This document shows positions 27,608-36,564 of a DNA stretch of 64,000 nt, in pieces. Both the position numbers and the translations under genes were made by a program. The stretch comes from Streptomyces canus (lineage in GTDB: Bacteria; Actinomycetota; Actinomycetes; Streptomycetales; Streptomycetaceae). Numbering within the stretch: position 1 is the stretch's first letter; the number at the start of each line of letters is the position of its first letter. The notes beneath the pieces were generated by a model. It had not been told where the DNA came from. It did no database searches and saw nothing but the letters and a program-made list of their open reading frames with translations. The DNA is taken from assembly GCF_030816965.1 (NCBI RefSeq), contig NZ_JAUSYQ010000002.1:434001-498000 (forward strand). The letters are read 5' to 3'.

Positions 27608-28234
27608 ATGGAAGAGGGCGCCGCGAAAGGCCGCGAAGAGCCGGGGGGTCCACCGCGCAGACGCCGGCGGGACCCCGAGGGACACCGGGCTGCCATCCTG
27701 GACGCGGCACGCCACGCCTTCGCCGAGCGCGGTTACGCCCGCACCACCCTCAGGGACATCGCCGGGCGGGCCGGTGTCACCCACGGTCTGATCACCCGTC
27801 ACTTCTCGTCGAAGGAACGGCTCTTCCTGGCGGCGGTTCCGGGCAATCGTGATCTGGAGCAGGTGGCGGCCGGGGACCCGGCGACGTTGCCCGACCGGAT
27901 CGCCGACGCCTTCGTACGGCGGATGGAGACCGACGCCGTGGGCGACCCGCTCGTCGCCCTCGTACGGGGTGCCGCGTCGGACGAACGCGCAGCCGCCGGC
28001 CTCCTGTCCGCGATGCAGCAGCGCAGTGCCGCCGTCTACCGGTCCGTGCTCTTCCCCGACGGGACGGCGACTCGGGACGACGACCTGGACGCCCGGGTGG
28101 CGCTCGTGGGGTCCCTGATGATCGGAGTCGCCTTCAGCCGGTACATCGCGCGCACCGAGCCGCTCGCCTCGATGCCGCCGGAACAACTCACCGCATATCT
28201 CACGCGGATGCTGCGGCACATCCTCTTCGACTGA
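27608..28234 (+). CDS. TetR-family regulator
   Basis: 208 residues from ATG 27608. N-terminal TetR helix-turn-helix (ILDAARHAFAERGYARTTLR, DIAGRAGVTHGLITRHFSSK), with a C-terminal ligand domain of the TetR_C_17-like type (VALVGSLMIGVAFSRYIART). A basic tail precedes the HTH (PPRRRRRDPEG). Expected to repress the divergent SDR-fold gene through the palindrome at 27537-27558. Confidence 0.9.
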   Translation: MEEGAAKGREEPGGPPRRRRRDPEGHRAAILDAARHAFAERGYARTTLRDIAGRAGVTHGLITRHFSSKERLFLAAVPGNRDLEQVAAGDPATLPDRIADAFVRRMETDAVGDPLVALVRGAASDERAAAGLLSAMQQRSAAVYRSVLFPDGTATRDDDLDARVALVGSLMIGVAFSRYIARTEPLASMPPEQLTAYLTRMLRHILFD

Positions 28235-28239
28235 GACTG

Positions 28240-28271
28240 CCGCACAGGGCTCGACGGCTCCCGCCGTGCGG
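28240..28271 (+). terminator. Candidate hairpin after tetR
   Basis: CCGCAC (28240-28245) pairs with 28266-28271 and GGG (28247-28249) with CCC (28260-28262), leaving internal mismatches. Six bases after the TetR stop. Confidence 0.35.
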
Positions 28272-28444
28272 GCCATGCCGGCATCGGGTTCTCGCCCGCG
28301 AGCCGGTCATCGTGATGCGCCCGCCGGAACCGGACGCCGCGTTCTTCGAAACCGATTCGCCCCTGACGCTCGTCCTCCCCACCGACCACATCACGCGGGG
28401 CCGATGCACGCGTCCCGCGCCCAGCAGTTCAGGGGGAAACCGCC

Positions 28445-29239
28445 ATGCCGATCCGCGCCGCCAGGTCCACCCGTCCCGGTACGCGCACGGCCGCCGTCGT
28501 CACCACCGCCATGCTCGCCGCGGCCACGCTCTGGTCCACCGCCACTCCCGCCTCCGCGATCAAGGGCGGCGGTCCGGCCACCACGAAAGCCCGGCCGTAC
28601 GCCATGTTGATCGAGTTCGACGGCAGGCAGTTCTGCGGTGGCACGCTCGTCGCGCCCACGAAGGTGCTCACGGCAGGACACTGCGTGGAGAGCGCCGGTG
28701 ACGTGTCCACACTGCGGGTCATCGGCGGCCGCACCCAAGTGGACGGCACCGACGGCACGGTGCGGGAGGTCACCTCGGCCCGGATGGACTCGCGTTACGG
28801 CGGGCCCGGTTACGCCTATGACGCCGCGGTCCTCACTCTCGACCGGCCGATGCCGTACCGGACGATCCCGGTGGCCGGAGCCAGGGACGGCAAGCTGGTG
28901 GCCGAGGGCCGGAAGGCCACCACGCTCGGCTGGGGACGCACCGGGCCCGGTATCAGCGGAACCAGGCTCAAGCAGACCACGCTGGTCCTGTCCCCCGTCG
29001 CCGACTGTCAGCCGTACACCGACCCCGGGACCGACCCCGCCACGATGCTGTGCGGCATGCCCCGCCCCGGCTCCACCGACAGCATCTGCCCCGGAGACTC
29101 CGGCGGGCCGCTGATCAGCGGCGGCAAGGTGGTGGGAATCGTGTCGTCCGGCAACAAGTACTGCGACGAGCAGTTCCCGGTGTCCGTCATCGTCCGCGCG
29201 GACTCGGTCGCCACGGATCTGGGCATCCCCACCCGCTGA
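28445..29239 (+). CDS. Secreted trypsin-like serine protease (S1)
   Basis: 264 residues, GGGGG-rich ribosome site upstream of ATG 28445. Sec signal peptide ending near TPASA, mature N-terminus IKGGGPATTKARPYA rather than the usual IVGG. Catalytic triad visible: His in LTAGHCV, Asp in YDAAVLTL, Ser in CPGDSGGPL, with paired cysteines. The changed activation N-terminus (Ile-Lys-Gly-Gly) still keeps the Ile needed for zymogen activation. Streptomyces secrete several such trypsins for nutrient acquisition or mycelial remodelling. Confidence 0.92.
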   Translation: MPIRAARSTRPGTRTAAVVTTAMLAAATLWSTATPASAIKGGGPATTKARPYAMLIEFDGRQFCGGTLVAPTKVLTAGHCVESAGDVSTLRVIGGRTQVDGTDGTVREVTSARMDSRYGGPGYAYDAAVLTLDRPMPYRTIPVAGARDGKLVAEGRKATTLGWGRTGPGISGTRLKQTTLVLSPVADCQPYTDPGTDPATMLCGMPRPGSTDSICPGDSGGPLISGGKVVGIVSSGNKYCDEQFPVSVIVRADSVATDLGIPTR

Positions 29240-29269
29240 CGCCCGAGCCGGCCTCGTGATCGACCGACG

Positions 29270-31252
29270 TCACACGGGCCCCGGCCGCTTCCACTCCTCG
29301 CCGAGGACATGGTGGTCGAGGAAGTTCAGGGCGGTCTCGTACACGAGGCGCAGGTGGTTCGGGGCTCCGATCCCGTGGCTCTCGTCCGGGAAGTACAGGA
29401 ACTTGGCAGGAACACCCTGGCGTTGAAGGTCGTGGTGGAGGGCCAGGGACTGGCCCACCGGGACCCGGTAGTCCTTGCCGCCGTGCACGATCAGCATCGG
29501 TGTCGTCAGGTGCTCCGCGTCGAGGTGGGGCGAGTCGGCCTCGTAGCGTTCGCGCCGGGTGCGCGGGTCGCCGTAGATCTTGCGGAAGTACGTGTGCATG
29601 TCGGTGTCGCTCTGGAAGGCCTCCATGTTCCACATCCCGGCGTGTGTGACGACTGCTCTGAAGCGGTCGGTCAGGGTCGCGGCGCGGCCCGCGAGATAGC
29701 CACCGAAGGACCAGCCGGCAAGGGCCGTTCGGCCCACGTCCAGGTCGGCGCGGGTCAGCGCGGCGTCGGTGAGGGCGATGAGGTCGCGGTAGGGCCGGCC
29801 GCCGCACTGGCCGCGTCCGCGTGCCTGCATCTGCTGCCCGTATCCGGTGGACAGGGCCGGATCGGGCAGGAGTACGGCGTAGCCGCGGGCCACGAAGGGC
29901 CAGGGGTTCCACTGACAGGGCCAGCCGCTCCAGGACGACTGGGGTCCGCCGTGCGCCTCGACGAGGAGGGGTGACGGGCCGTCGGGCCCCGCGCCCTCGG
30001 GCAGGATCAGCCAGGCGCGGAGTGCGAAGCCGTCGTCCGCGGTCGTGTGCACCTCGGTCAACGTGCCGGGGAGGGGCCCGAGGTCACCCGGTGCCTTGAG
30101 AACGGCGGGCTCCTGGTCGGGCTCGGTGGCGTCCAGGCGGGCTACCTGGGGCGGACTGTCGAGCGCGCTGCGCAGGGCGTAGAGGATGGACCCGTCCGGC
30201 GTCACGCAGAGGGAGGAGTACGCGCCGGAGGCGGTGAGGCGGGTGACTGTGCCGTCCGGGTCACGGCGGAAGACCGGGCAGTGGCCCCGCTCATCGCCCG
30301 TGAACCACAGCGTGGCGTCCCCGGCGACCGGAGAGGGTATGGCCCGTCCCGGCCAGGGCCAGTTGTCGAAGTCCGGCAGGAGGTCCGTCTCTTCGCCTGA
30401 TACGGGGTCGAGAGCGACGAGGGTGACCCGCCATTCCGTGTCGTACGTCTCCTCCCGCTGGCGTTGGCAGATCAGGCGCGTGCCGTCGGCGGTGAAGACC
30501 GGGCGGTGGTACTGGTGGCCCGGCAGGGAGAAGGCGCGACGCTCCATGCCGGTTGCCGCGTCGGCGATCACCACCGCGTTCGTGTCCGGGGCGGTGCTCG
30601 TCGGGGCCCGCGTGTAGGCGACCACCGACCCGTCCGGGGAGAGGGCCATGTCCCCTGCGCCGGCGAGGCCTTGGCCGCCCGCGTCGATCGGCGGGGCTTC
30701 GCCACGACGGACGAAGGTGTGCGGTTCGGCGGGGCCGAGGTCCACACCGTTGGCTCGGGTGGGGGTCGCCTCGTACAGGACCGCGGTGACGCGTGCCCGA
30801 TGGCGCTCGCGGAGCAGGGCGGCGTGGGTGTCGGCATCCGCAGCACCTGGCAGAAGAGCGGCTGTCCAGGCGAGCGTGGACGCACGGGGGGCGGCGGTCA
30901 ACGCGGTCATACCGCCCGGGTGGTGGGCGATCCGCTCGGCCTCACCGTGCTCGGACAGCGACCACAGCGCGGCGCCCGGCGGCTCGTGCGGGCCACGTTC
31001 GGAGAGGAACAACAGGCTGCCGTCGGGGGTGAAGGCGGGGGCGAAGTCGCCCGGGACGGATCCGGACACGAGACGGGCCTCGCGCTCGCCCGCCGGATCC
31101 ACCTCCCACAGCTCGGACACGTACCGCGTGCCCTCGTCGTCCAGGGTCTGGACGGACGCCACCAGGCGGGTGCCGTCGGGAGCGAGGGCCAGGTCGGTCA
31201 GGCGCGGTTGTTCGACGAGGTGGTGGTGGAAGGGGCTCGGGGCGTTGACCAT
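29270..31252 (-). CDS. S9 prolyl-oligopeptidase-family peptidase
   Basis: 660 residues from ATG 31252 (AGGA 9 nt upstream). N-terminal beta-propeller (repeats such as LALAPDGTRLVAS, PAFTPDGSLLFLSERG, MALSPDGSVVAYTR) and a C-terminal alpha/beta-hydrolase domain with nucleophile GWSFGGYLAG, an Asp in PMLIVHGGKDYRVPV and His in DESHGIGAPNH. Cytoplasmic; expected to cleave short peptides as a dipeptidyl or acylaminoacyl peptidase. Confidence 0.92.
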   Translation of the reverse strand: MVNAPSPFHHHLVEQPRLTDLALAPDGTRLVASVQTLDDEGTRYVSELWEVDPAGEREARLVSGSVPGDFAPAFTPDGSLLFLSERGPHEPPGAALWSLSEHGEAERIAHHPGGMTALTAAPRASTLAWTAALLPGAADADTHAALLRERHRARVTAVLYEATPTRANGVDLGPAEPHTFVRRGEAPPIDAGGQGLAGAGDMALSPDGSVVAYTRAPTSTAPDTNAVVIADAATGMERRAFSLPGHQYHRPVFTADGTRLICQRQREETYDTEWRVTLVALDPVSGEETDLLPDFDNWPWPGRAIPSPVAGDATLWFTGDERGHCPVFRRDPDGTVTRLTASGAYSSLCVTPDGSILYALRSALDSPPQVARLDATEPDQEPAVLKAPGDLGPLPGTLTEVHTTADDGFALRAWLILPEGAGPDGPSPLLVEAHGGPQSSWSGWPCQWNPWPFVARGYAVLLPDPALSTGYGQQMQARGRGQCGGRPYRDLIALTDAALTRADLDVGRTALAGWSFGGYLAGRAATLTDRFRAVVTHAGMWNMEAFQSDTDMHTYFRKIYGDPRTRRERYEADSPHLDAEHLTTPMLIVHGGKDYRVPVGQSLALHHDLQRQGVPAKFLYFPDESHGIGAPNHLRLVYETALNFLDHHVLGEEWKRPGPV

Positions 31253-31416
31253 GGTGATCATCCTGCCCATGAAGGAGTGGGTTCCAGACTCGTCCCCTCG
31301 AACTTTCGCGATCAAGTCAACGTACTGGTACGGCCGTTGAGGCGCTTGTGGGTTCCTGCTGGATCACCCGACCCGGGCCCGTGCACGGCAACTTCCTGAT
31401 GCACACCACCGCACCG

Positions 31417-32118
31417 TCAGATCGAAGCCTCGACGGTCGGCGAAGGCACTGCGCATGGACGGAGCACCATGAGCGAGTCCTCCAAGGTCGCCACCATGGC
31501 AAAAGGGAACCGGTCGAGCTCAAGACAGAGCGCGACGTCATCAGGATGGACTCCTTGACGCACGCCCTCCGCCAGCTCGGCGGCGGCGCGTGACTCGCCT
31601 GCCCGGCGGAGGAACTCGGCTGCGTCCGTGCCGGCCCCGGTGGCCCTCCAAGCGATGTACTGAGCACAGGCCAGATCCTCATCGGCCTGCCCGTCCTCGC
31701 CCGTCACCACGAACGTGACATCGGCGCACTTGCGGGTCCGCAGGAGTCGAGCCGTCGCCCCCGCCACGACGAAGCTCGCGCACAGCACGAGCGACGCCTC
31801 CTTGACCGCGAGGGCGCCGACCGTCCCGGCCGTGGTCTTCTGCACGACGGTCCGTCCGCCGAGGTCGAGGGATCGCAGCAGGCCCGGCGAGTTGACGGTG
31901 TCGAAGCCGGGAGCGGGCGGACCGTCCTTGAGCGCCACCCAGTCCGGGTGGCGGTCCTTGAGCGCCAGGGCCTCGTCCAGCGACTCGGCAAGAACGATCT
32001 TTTCCGCCCCCTGGGCGAAGGCCCAGGCAGCCACCGTGAAAGCACGCATGACGTCGACCACGACCGCCACCGACGGGGTGTCGACCAGGTGAGCGATGCC
32101 AAGGAAACGAGCGTCCAT
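31417..32118 (-). CDS. ComB-like (2-phosphosulfolactate phosphatase family) protein
   Basis: 233 residues from ATG 32118 (ATG 32136 also in frame). Matches the ComB fold: [20 protein letters not shown], a central [18 protein letters not shown] and a C-terminal acidic [18 protein letters not shown]. ComB makes sulfolactate for coenzyme M in methanogens. Actinomycetes do not make coenzyme M and no ComA partner is near, so the substrate is probably another phospho-acid. Function in Streptomyces is unknown. Confidence 0.78.
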   Translation of the reverse strand: MDARFLGIAHLVDTPSVAVVVDVMRAFTVAAWAFAQGAEKIVLAESLDEALALKDRHPDWVALKDGPPAPGFDTVNSPGLLRSLDLGGRTVVQKTTAGTVGALAVKEASLVLCASFVVAGATARLLRTRKCADVTFVVTGEDGQADEDLACAQYIAWRATGAGTDAAEFLRRAGESRAAAELAEGVRQGVHPDDVALCLELDRFPFAMVATLEDSLMVLRPCAVPSPTVEASI

Positions 32119-32212
32119 CCGGCCATGATCGCGCATGCCGAGTCGAAGTCCCCGGAAAGCAGTACGCCCGCGCTGAACTCAACGGCATGATCAGCGCCCG
32201 GCGTCCGATGCC

Positions 32213-32661
32213 TCAGGCGGCGAACCCGGTCGCGGTCGTGAACTCGCCCTCGTCCTCGCCCCATTGGCTGCCGAGATCCACCACCACGCGGTGAGGAGCC
32301 CTCGGCGTGCGTGCGGTGGCGCGGGCGATTTCGGTGCGGGGGGGCGCAGCCAGGACCGGAGTCCGCGCCGGGTGGTGATGAGCGTGGCGAGCGCGTCGAG
32401 TTGCCGAAGCCGGGTTCGGGGTGTCGGCGGGCTGCACCCGGTGTCCGACGGTACGACCTTCACGCCCCGCCCCGCGCTTGCGGACATGAGGGACGCCCCA
32501 CAGCGGCGGCGGTCGCGTGCGAAGTCGCCCGAGCCGTCGTCGGGGAACATCAGGTCCCACTTGACGTGTGCGGGGCAGACCTCGGCGATCCCAGGGACCG
32601 GCGGCCTCCAGGCGACGATGGCCGTGCGCGGGCGGCCAGAGGCCACGTCAAGAACGTACAA
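32213..32661 (-). pseudogene. Probable frameshifted hypothetical gene
   Basis: Reading the minus strand from a TTG at 32661 (or GTG at 32646), coding-like third-position GC continues in one frame (VLDVASGRPRTAIVAWR, then LRQLDALATLITTRRGLRSW) down to a run of seven G (plus strand, 32338-32344). After it, the coding signal moves to another frame (PRTEIARATARTPRAP, HRVVVDLGSQWGEDEG) and ends at TGA 32213. A one-base indel in the homopolymer, real or a sequencing error, would explain it. I do not recognise the product. Confidence 0.35.
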
Positions 32662-32755
32662 GACTGGCGGAGCCTGAGCGCGGCAGGCTCGTGACGCCGG
32701 CTGGATGGCCTGAGAGGCCGCTCCTCGTTGCCCGGCCCTTGAGGAGGGATTCCCG

Positions 32756-33127
32756 ATGTCCAACTCCGCTGTTCCTGTCAATCTCGCCGACAAGCTGGCG
32801 CAGTTCAGCGAGCTGTGGTCGCAGAAGAAAGTGGCTGTGCTCAACGACTACGAGGTCAAGCTGGCGAAACTGAAGGGAGAGTTCGTCTGGCACACCCACG
32901 AGGACACCGATGAACTGTTCCTGGTCATCAGCGGGCGGCTCACCATCCAGCTCAGGGATGGCGACGTGGTGGTGGAACCTGGCGAGTTGTTCGTGGTTCC
33001 CCGCGGAGTCGAACACTGCCCCCTGGCAGAGGAGGAGACCGCGATCCTGTTGTTCGAACCGGCGGGAACGATCAATACCGGTGACGCAGGGGGGCCGATG
33101 ACCAAGGCGGCCGAGATCCTCAGCTGA
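32756..33127 (+). CDS. Small cupin-domain protein
   Basis: 123 residues, GAGGAGGGA upstream of ATG 32756. Single cupin barrel: the metal-binding motif 1 HTHEDTDELFLVISG and motif 2 PRGVEHCPLAEEE are complete, giving His, His, Glu and His ligands. Such proteins serve as isomerases, dioxygenases or sugar/oxalate binders; nothing nearby settles which. Confidence 0.88.
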   Translation: MSNSAVPVNLADKLAQFSELWSQKKVAVLNDYEVKLAKLKGEFVWHTHEDTDELFLVISGRLTIQLRDGDVVVEPGELFVVPRGVEHCPLAEEETAILLFEPAGTINTGDAGGPMTKAAEILS

Positions 33128-33284
33128 CATGCGGGGCGTGGGCGGTGGGAGTTGTCCCGGAACGGACGTCACCGCCCATCCACCCCCGCTCCCACCACCG
33201 ACCCGGCGCGCCCCTCCTCGATGGGACGCAGCGGGACCTCCTGCTTCCCCTTGGCGAGCAACGCGTCGACCGCGCCGAAGCCGG

Positions 33285-33593
33285 TCATCGGGCTCCCCCG
33301 TCCCGAGCAGCGCCCGCAGGGCGCACGCCACGGCCGGCGACGCGGCGGCGCTGCGCCGACAGTGTCTCCGTGGCCCGGGTGGGCCCGGCCAGGAGGTCCA
33401 GCGGGTCGATGCCGTAGTGCGCGGCCACCGCGTCGCAGTCGGCCAGGCTCCAGGCGGCGGTTCCGGACTGACGGCGGCTCACCTGCGCCTGGCTCACGCC
33501 CAGAGCGGCGGCCAGTTCCGTCTGCGACTCGCCGGTCGCGTACAGGAGAGCGGCCACCGCCGATCGCACCCGCTCGTCCAGCGTCATCCGCAT
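33285..33593 (-). CDS. Small XRE-type helix-turn-helix protein
   Basis: 102 residues from ATG 33593. A Cro/C1-type HTH is clear (TGESQTELAAALGVSQAQVS), followed by YGIDPLDLLAGP, and then an Arg/Ala-rich tail. Small stand-alone DNA-binding protein with no effector domain. It diverges from the GH53 gene, whose 225-bp upstream region has two palindromes; a link is possible, but those look more like LacI-family sites. Confidence 0.65.
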   Translation of the reverse strand: MRMTLDERVRSAVAALLYATGESQTELAAALGVSQAQVSRRQSGTAAWSLADCDAVAAHYGIDPLDLLAGPTRATETLSAQRRRVAGRGVRPAGAARDGGAR

Positions 33594-33668
33594 GGCGCGG
33601 AACCTACCACTCCAGCCGCACCAGGTATGCGTGAAGCGCATAGAGAGTGAATCTCTCTCCCGGAAATC

Positions 33669-33682
33669 TGTGTACGTACACA
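33669..33682. promoter_or_regulatory. Distal palindromic operator of the GH53 gene
   Basis: TGTGTACGTACACA is a perfect 14-bp palindrome with a central CG. Its core GTGTACGTACAC is one symmetric change away from the proximal site at 33767-33778. Confidence 0.55.
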
Positions 33683-33766
33683 ATCCATCACCTCGACTGC
33701 CACCTCTCTAACCTCGTAGAAATGCCGCCGACACATGTATTTACAGTGCCAGAAGCACCTTCTACT

Positions 33767-33778
33767 GTGAACGTTCAC
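33767..33778. promoter_or_regulatory. Proximal palindromic operator of the GH53 gene
   Basis: GTGAACGTTCAC is a perfect 12-bp palindrome with central CG, 40 bp before the GH53 start. With the distal site it defines the consensus GTGWACGTWCAC; central-CG palindromes are characteristic of LacI-family repressors. The two centres are 97 bp apart. Confidence 0.6.
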
Positions 33779-33818
33779 GGAAATCATCCACATGGTCATG
33801 TCAGACAAGGAGGTCGGG

Positions 33819-34937
33819 ATGACCGTCAAAGGTCCGCGCCGCCTCGTGAGGGCCGCCATGCTCCTGGCGGCCCTCGCCCTGCCCGCATCCCTGCTCACCA
33901 CGCCCAGCGCCTCTGCCGCCGGTTCGCTCACCATGCTCGGTGCCGATGTGTCGACCGCCCAGCGCGCCCTCGACCTCGGTGCCAAGTACTACGACGCGAG
34001 CGGCACCGCCAAGGACCCGCTGGACATCCTCAAGGGCCTCGGCGTCAACTACGTCCGTCTGCGGGTCTGGAACAACCCCGCGAGCGGCTACAACAACAAG
34101 GCCAAGGTGCTGTCGTACGCGAAGCAGGTGAAGGCCAAGGGGCTCAAGCTGCTGGTCGACTTCCACTACTCGGACACCTGGGCGGACCCGGGCAACCAGA
34201 ACAAGCCCGCGGCCTGGGCCGGCCACACCATCAGCCAGCTGCAGACCGACGTCTACAACTACACGTACGACGTCTGCAACAGCCTCAAGTCGCAGGGCAC
34301 CACCCCGGACAGCGTGCAGATCGGCAACGAGATCAACGTCGGCATGCTGTGGAACGAGGGCAAGGTCGTCAACAACGACTTCACCAACCTCAGTCTGCTG
34401 CTCAAGTCGGGCTACAACGCGACCAAGGCGTGCAACAGCGGCACCCAGGTGATCATCCACACCGCTGACGCCGACAGTGACGCGAACGCCCGCTGGTTCT
34501 ACGACGGCATCAAGGCCAAGGGCGTCAACTGGGACATCACCGGGCTGTCCTACTACTGCCCGTGGCACGGCACGATCGCCAACATGGGCAGTGTCGTGGC
34601 CGACATGAAGTCCCGCTACGGCAAGAACGTCATCATCGCCGAGACGGCGTACCCGTTCACCTCGGCCAACGCGGACAGCACCGCCAACTCCATAACGACC
34701 GGCTGCTCGGGCTATCCGCTCAGCTGGCAGGGACAGGCGGACAACTTCACCGCCGTGCAGAACGCCGCCCGCAGCAACGGCGCGATCGGCGTCTTCTACT
34801 GGGAGCCCACCTGGTACGCGGTGACCGGCAACGGGTGGGACCCGGCCGACATCAACAACAGCGGCAACGGCTGGGACAACATGGCCGTCTTCAACTGGAC
34901 CGGCAATGTGAACCCGAACATCAAGTGGACCCCGTAA
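33819..34937 (+). CDS. Secreted GH53 endo-beta-1,4-galactanase
   Basis: 372 residues from ATG 33819, with AAGGAGG upstream; an earlier ATG lacks one. Sec signal (VRAAMLLAALALPASLLTTP to SASA). (beta/alpha)8 barrel of family 53: opening MLGADVSTAQRAL, acid/base Glu 171 in QIGNEINVGMLW, nucleophile Glu 275 in VIIAETAYPF. It cleaves beta-1,4-galactan side chains of pectin. Preceded by twin palindromes and followed by a 13-bp-stem terminator, so it is a single-gene unit, probably under galactan-responsive repression. Confidence 0.93.
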   Translation: MTVKGPRRLVRAAMLLAALALPASLLTTPSASAAGSLTMLGADVSTAQRALDLGAKYYDASGTAKDPLDILKGLGVNYVRLRVWNNPASGYNNKAKVLSYAKQVKAKGLKLLVDFHYSDTWADPGNQNKPAAWAGHTISQLQTDVYNYTYDVCNSLKSQGTTPDSVQIGNEINVGMLWNEGKVVNNDFTNLSLLLKSGYNATKACNSGTQVIIHTADADSDANARWFYDGIKAKGVNWDITGLSYYCPWHGTIANMGSVVADMKSRYGKNVIIAETAYPFTSANADSTANSITTGCSGYPLSWQGQADNFTAVQNAARSNGAIGVFYWEPTWYAVTGNGWDPADINNSGNGWDNMAVFNWTGNVNPNIKWTP

Positions 34938-34954
34938 GGGGCGACTTGGACCAG

Positions 34955-34984
34955 GAACGGCACCGCCGCCGGGCGGTGCCGTTC
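34955..34984 (+). terminator. Terminator of the galactanase gene
   Basis: A perfect 13-bp stem (34955-34967 with 34972-34984) with a GCCG loop, 17 bp after the stop. Confidence 0.85.
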
Positions 34985-35094
34985 GTCGTTCCTGCGGCTT
35001 CGCGGAGCGCCGGGGCGATAATCACCCCCCGCCATGAGGGCAGCGCAGCGGGTCACATTACGCTGGCGTAGCGCCTGACCGAGGGAAGGAAGCC

Positions 35095-36492
35095 ATGGGG
35101 GTCCAACTGAACAGCGGATCGGCAGCCGGTCACGGGTCGCTGGAGTCGATGAGTCTCGAACCGCTCATGACCCGCGACTACGAACGGGATCCGGCGATCG
35201 TGTACGAGCGTCTGCGCCGGGCGCACGGCCCGGTCGCGCCGGTCGACCTGCTGGGGGTGCCCGTCTGGCTCGTGCTGGGCTACGAGGAGGCGTTCCAGGT
35301 TCTCCGTGACGACCACGCCTGGCCGAAGGGGCTGGAGAACTGGCGGGCGCGGCGGGAAGGGCGGCTGCCCGAGGACTGGCCGCTCGCGCCGTCGCTGGAC
35401 GTCAACCACGTGCTGATCCAGGGCGGTGAGGGCTACCGGGGCCTTCGTGTCGCCTGGGACACCGCGCTCCGGCCGTTCCAGGATCCCCGGCATCCGGTGG
35501 CCAAGCGGCTCAAGGCGAAGATCACCCGTGACGCCGACGAGCTGATCACGCTGTTCTCGCAGGGCGGGCGCACCGGGTGGGCCGATCTGTCGGCGCAGTT
35601 CGCGCGGCCGTTGCCGTTGATGGTGGCGAGTCACCTGCTCGGCTTCCCCGGCTCGCAGCACGACGACGCGTTGATGGACATGTGGCGGGTGCTGGACGCG
35701 GGGCCGGACGCGGGACCCGCGCTGGAGCGGCTGCTGGCGACCCTGTCGGAGCTGGGCGCGTGGAAGATGAAGGAACCCGGCGACGACTTCCCCTCCTACC
35801 TGCTCGCCTCCCATCCCGGGCTGAGTGTCGAGGAGTTGTCGCGTGAGCTGATGATGCTGCTCGGGATGACCTCGGACCATGTCGGCATCCTGATATCCAA
35901 CACGGTCGTCGAGGTCATCACCGGGAACCTCCCCGCGAGCGCCAGTCTGTCGGCGGGGCTGATCAGGGAGACCATGAACCGGGTGGTGATGCAGAAGCCC
36001 CCGCTGATCAACTTCGTGCCCCGGTTCCCGCTGACCGACATGCGGCTCGGCGACTACACCATCGCGGCGGGCGATCCGGTGTGGGTGTCGGTCGGCGCCG
36101 CGCACGCGGACCCGGCCTTCGCGGGCAAGGTCTGCCCCGAGTCGACCATCAGTACGCGGGCCCATCTGTCCTGGGGCGCGGGCCCGCGGCAGTGTCCGGC
36201 CCGGGAACTGGCCGGTGGCACGGCGGCGATCGGGGTGAGCAGGCTCTTCGAGCGGCTGTCCGGGATGGAGTTGTCACTGCCCGTCGACCAACTGCCCTGG
36301 CGCTCATCGCCGTTCATGCGGGGTCTGAGGTCGCTTCCGGTGCGTTACACCCTCTCGGACGCGGCGGCCCTGCCGGTGCCCCCTCCCCCGGTCCTCCCCG
36401 CGCCGGTCGGCTCGGCTCCGGCCGACGAGTCCGCCGTGCGGCCGCGTTCGTCGCTGTGGCGCTACCTGGCGGGGCTGGTGCGCGGGCGCTGA
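35095..36492 (+). CDS. Cytochrome P450 with atypical ExxR and I-helix (CYP157-like)
   Basis: 465 residues. Heme-ligand Cys 367 is in LSWGAGPRQCPARELA: Trp replaces the usual Phe and Pro replaces the Gly after Cys. At the K-helix the sequence is RETMNRVVMQKPP: Glu 292 is followed by Arg at +4, not the near-invariant ExxR (+3). The I-helix reads MMLLGMTSDHVG, lacking the AGxDTT acid/threonine pair. Streptomyces CYP157 enzymes, usually next to conservon genes, are known for natural loss of ExxR; assignment to that family is inferred and no conservon genes are adjacent here. An additional Pro-rich C-terminal tail of ~45 residues ends in SSLWRYLAGLVRGR. Soluble, needing ferredoxin partners. Confidence 0.88.
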   Translation: MGVQLNSGSAAGHGSLESMSLEPLMTRDYERDPAIVYERLRRAHGPVAPVDLLGVPVWLVLGYEEAFQVLRDDHAWPKGLENWRARREGRLPEDWPLAPSLDVNHVLIQGGEGYRGLRVAWDTALRPFQDPRHPVAKRLKAKITRDADELITLFSQGGRTGWADLSAQFARPLPLMVASHLLGFPGSQHDDALMDMWRVLDAGPDAGPALERLLATLSELGAWKMKEPGDDFPSYLLASHPGLSVEELSRELMMLLGMTSDHVGILISNTVVEVITGNLPASASLSAGLIRETMNRVVMQKPPLINFVPRFPLTDMRLGDYTIAAGDPVWVSVGAAHADPAFAGKVCPESTISTRAHLSWGAGPRQCPARELAGGTAAIGVSRLFERLSGMELSLPVDQLPWRSSPFMRGLRSLPVRYTLSDAAALPVPPPPVLPAPVGSAPADESAVRPRSSLWRYLAGLVRGR

Positions 36493-36512
36493 CGACCCCT
36501 GGAACACCGGAA

Positions 36513-36544
36513 CGGGCCACGAACTCCGACGAGTTCGTGGCCCG
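36513..36544. terminator. Bidirectional terminator
   Basis: A perfect 14-bp stem (36513-36526 with 36531-36544) around a CGAC loop, between the convergent P450 and YceI genes. Confidence 0.88.
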
Positions 36545-36564
36545 CTCTTCGCGGTAGGGCCCGG

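Noticed and set aside
28250..28445. A small gene between tetR and the serine protease
   Set aside because: No frame has both a ribosome site and consistent codon bias; the region holds a hairpin and the protease leader.
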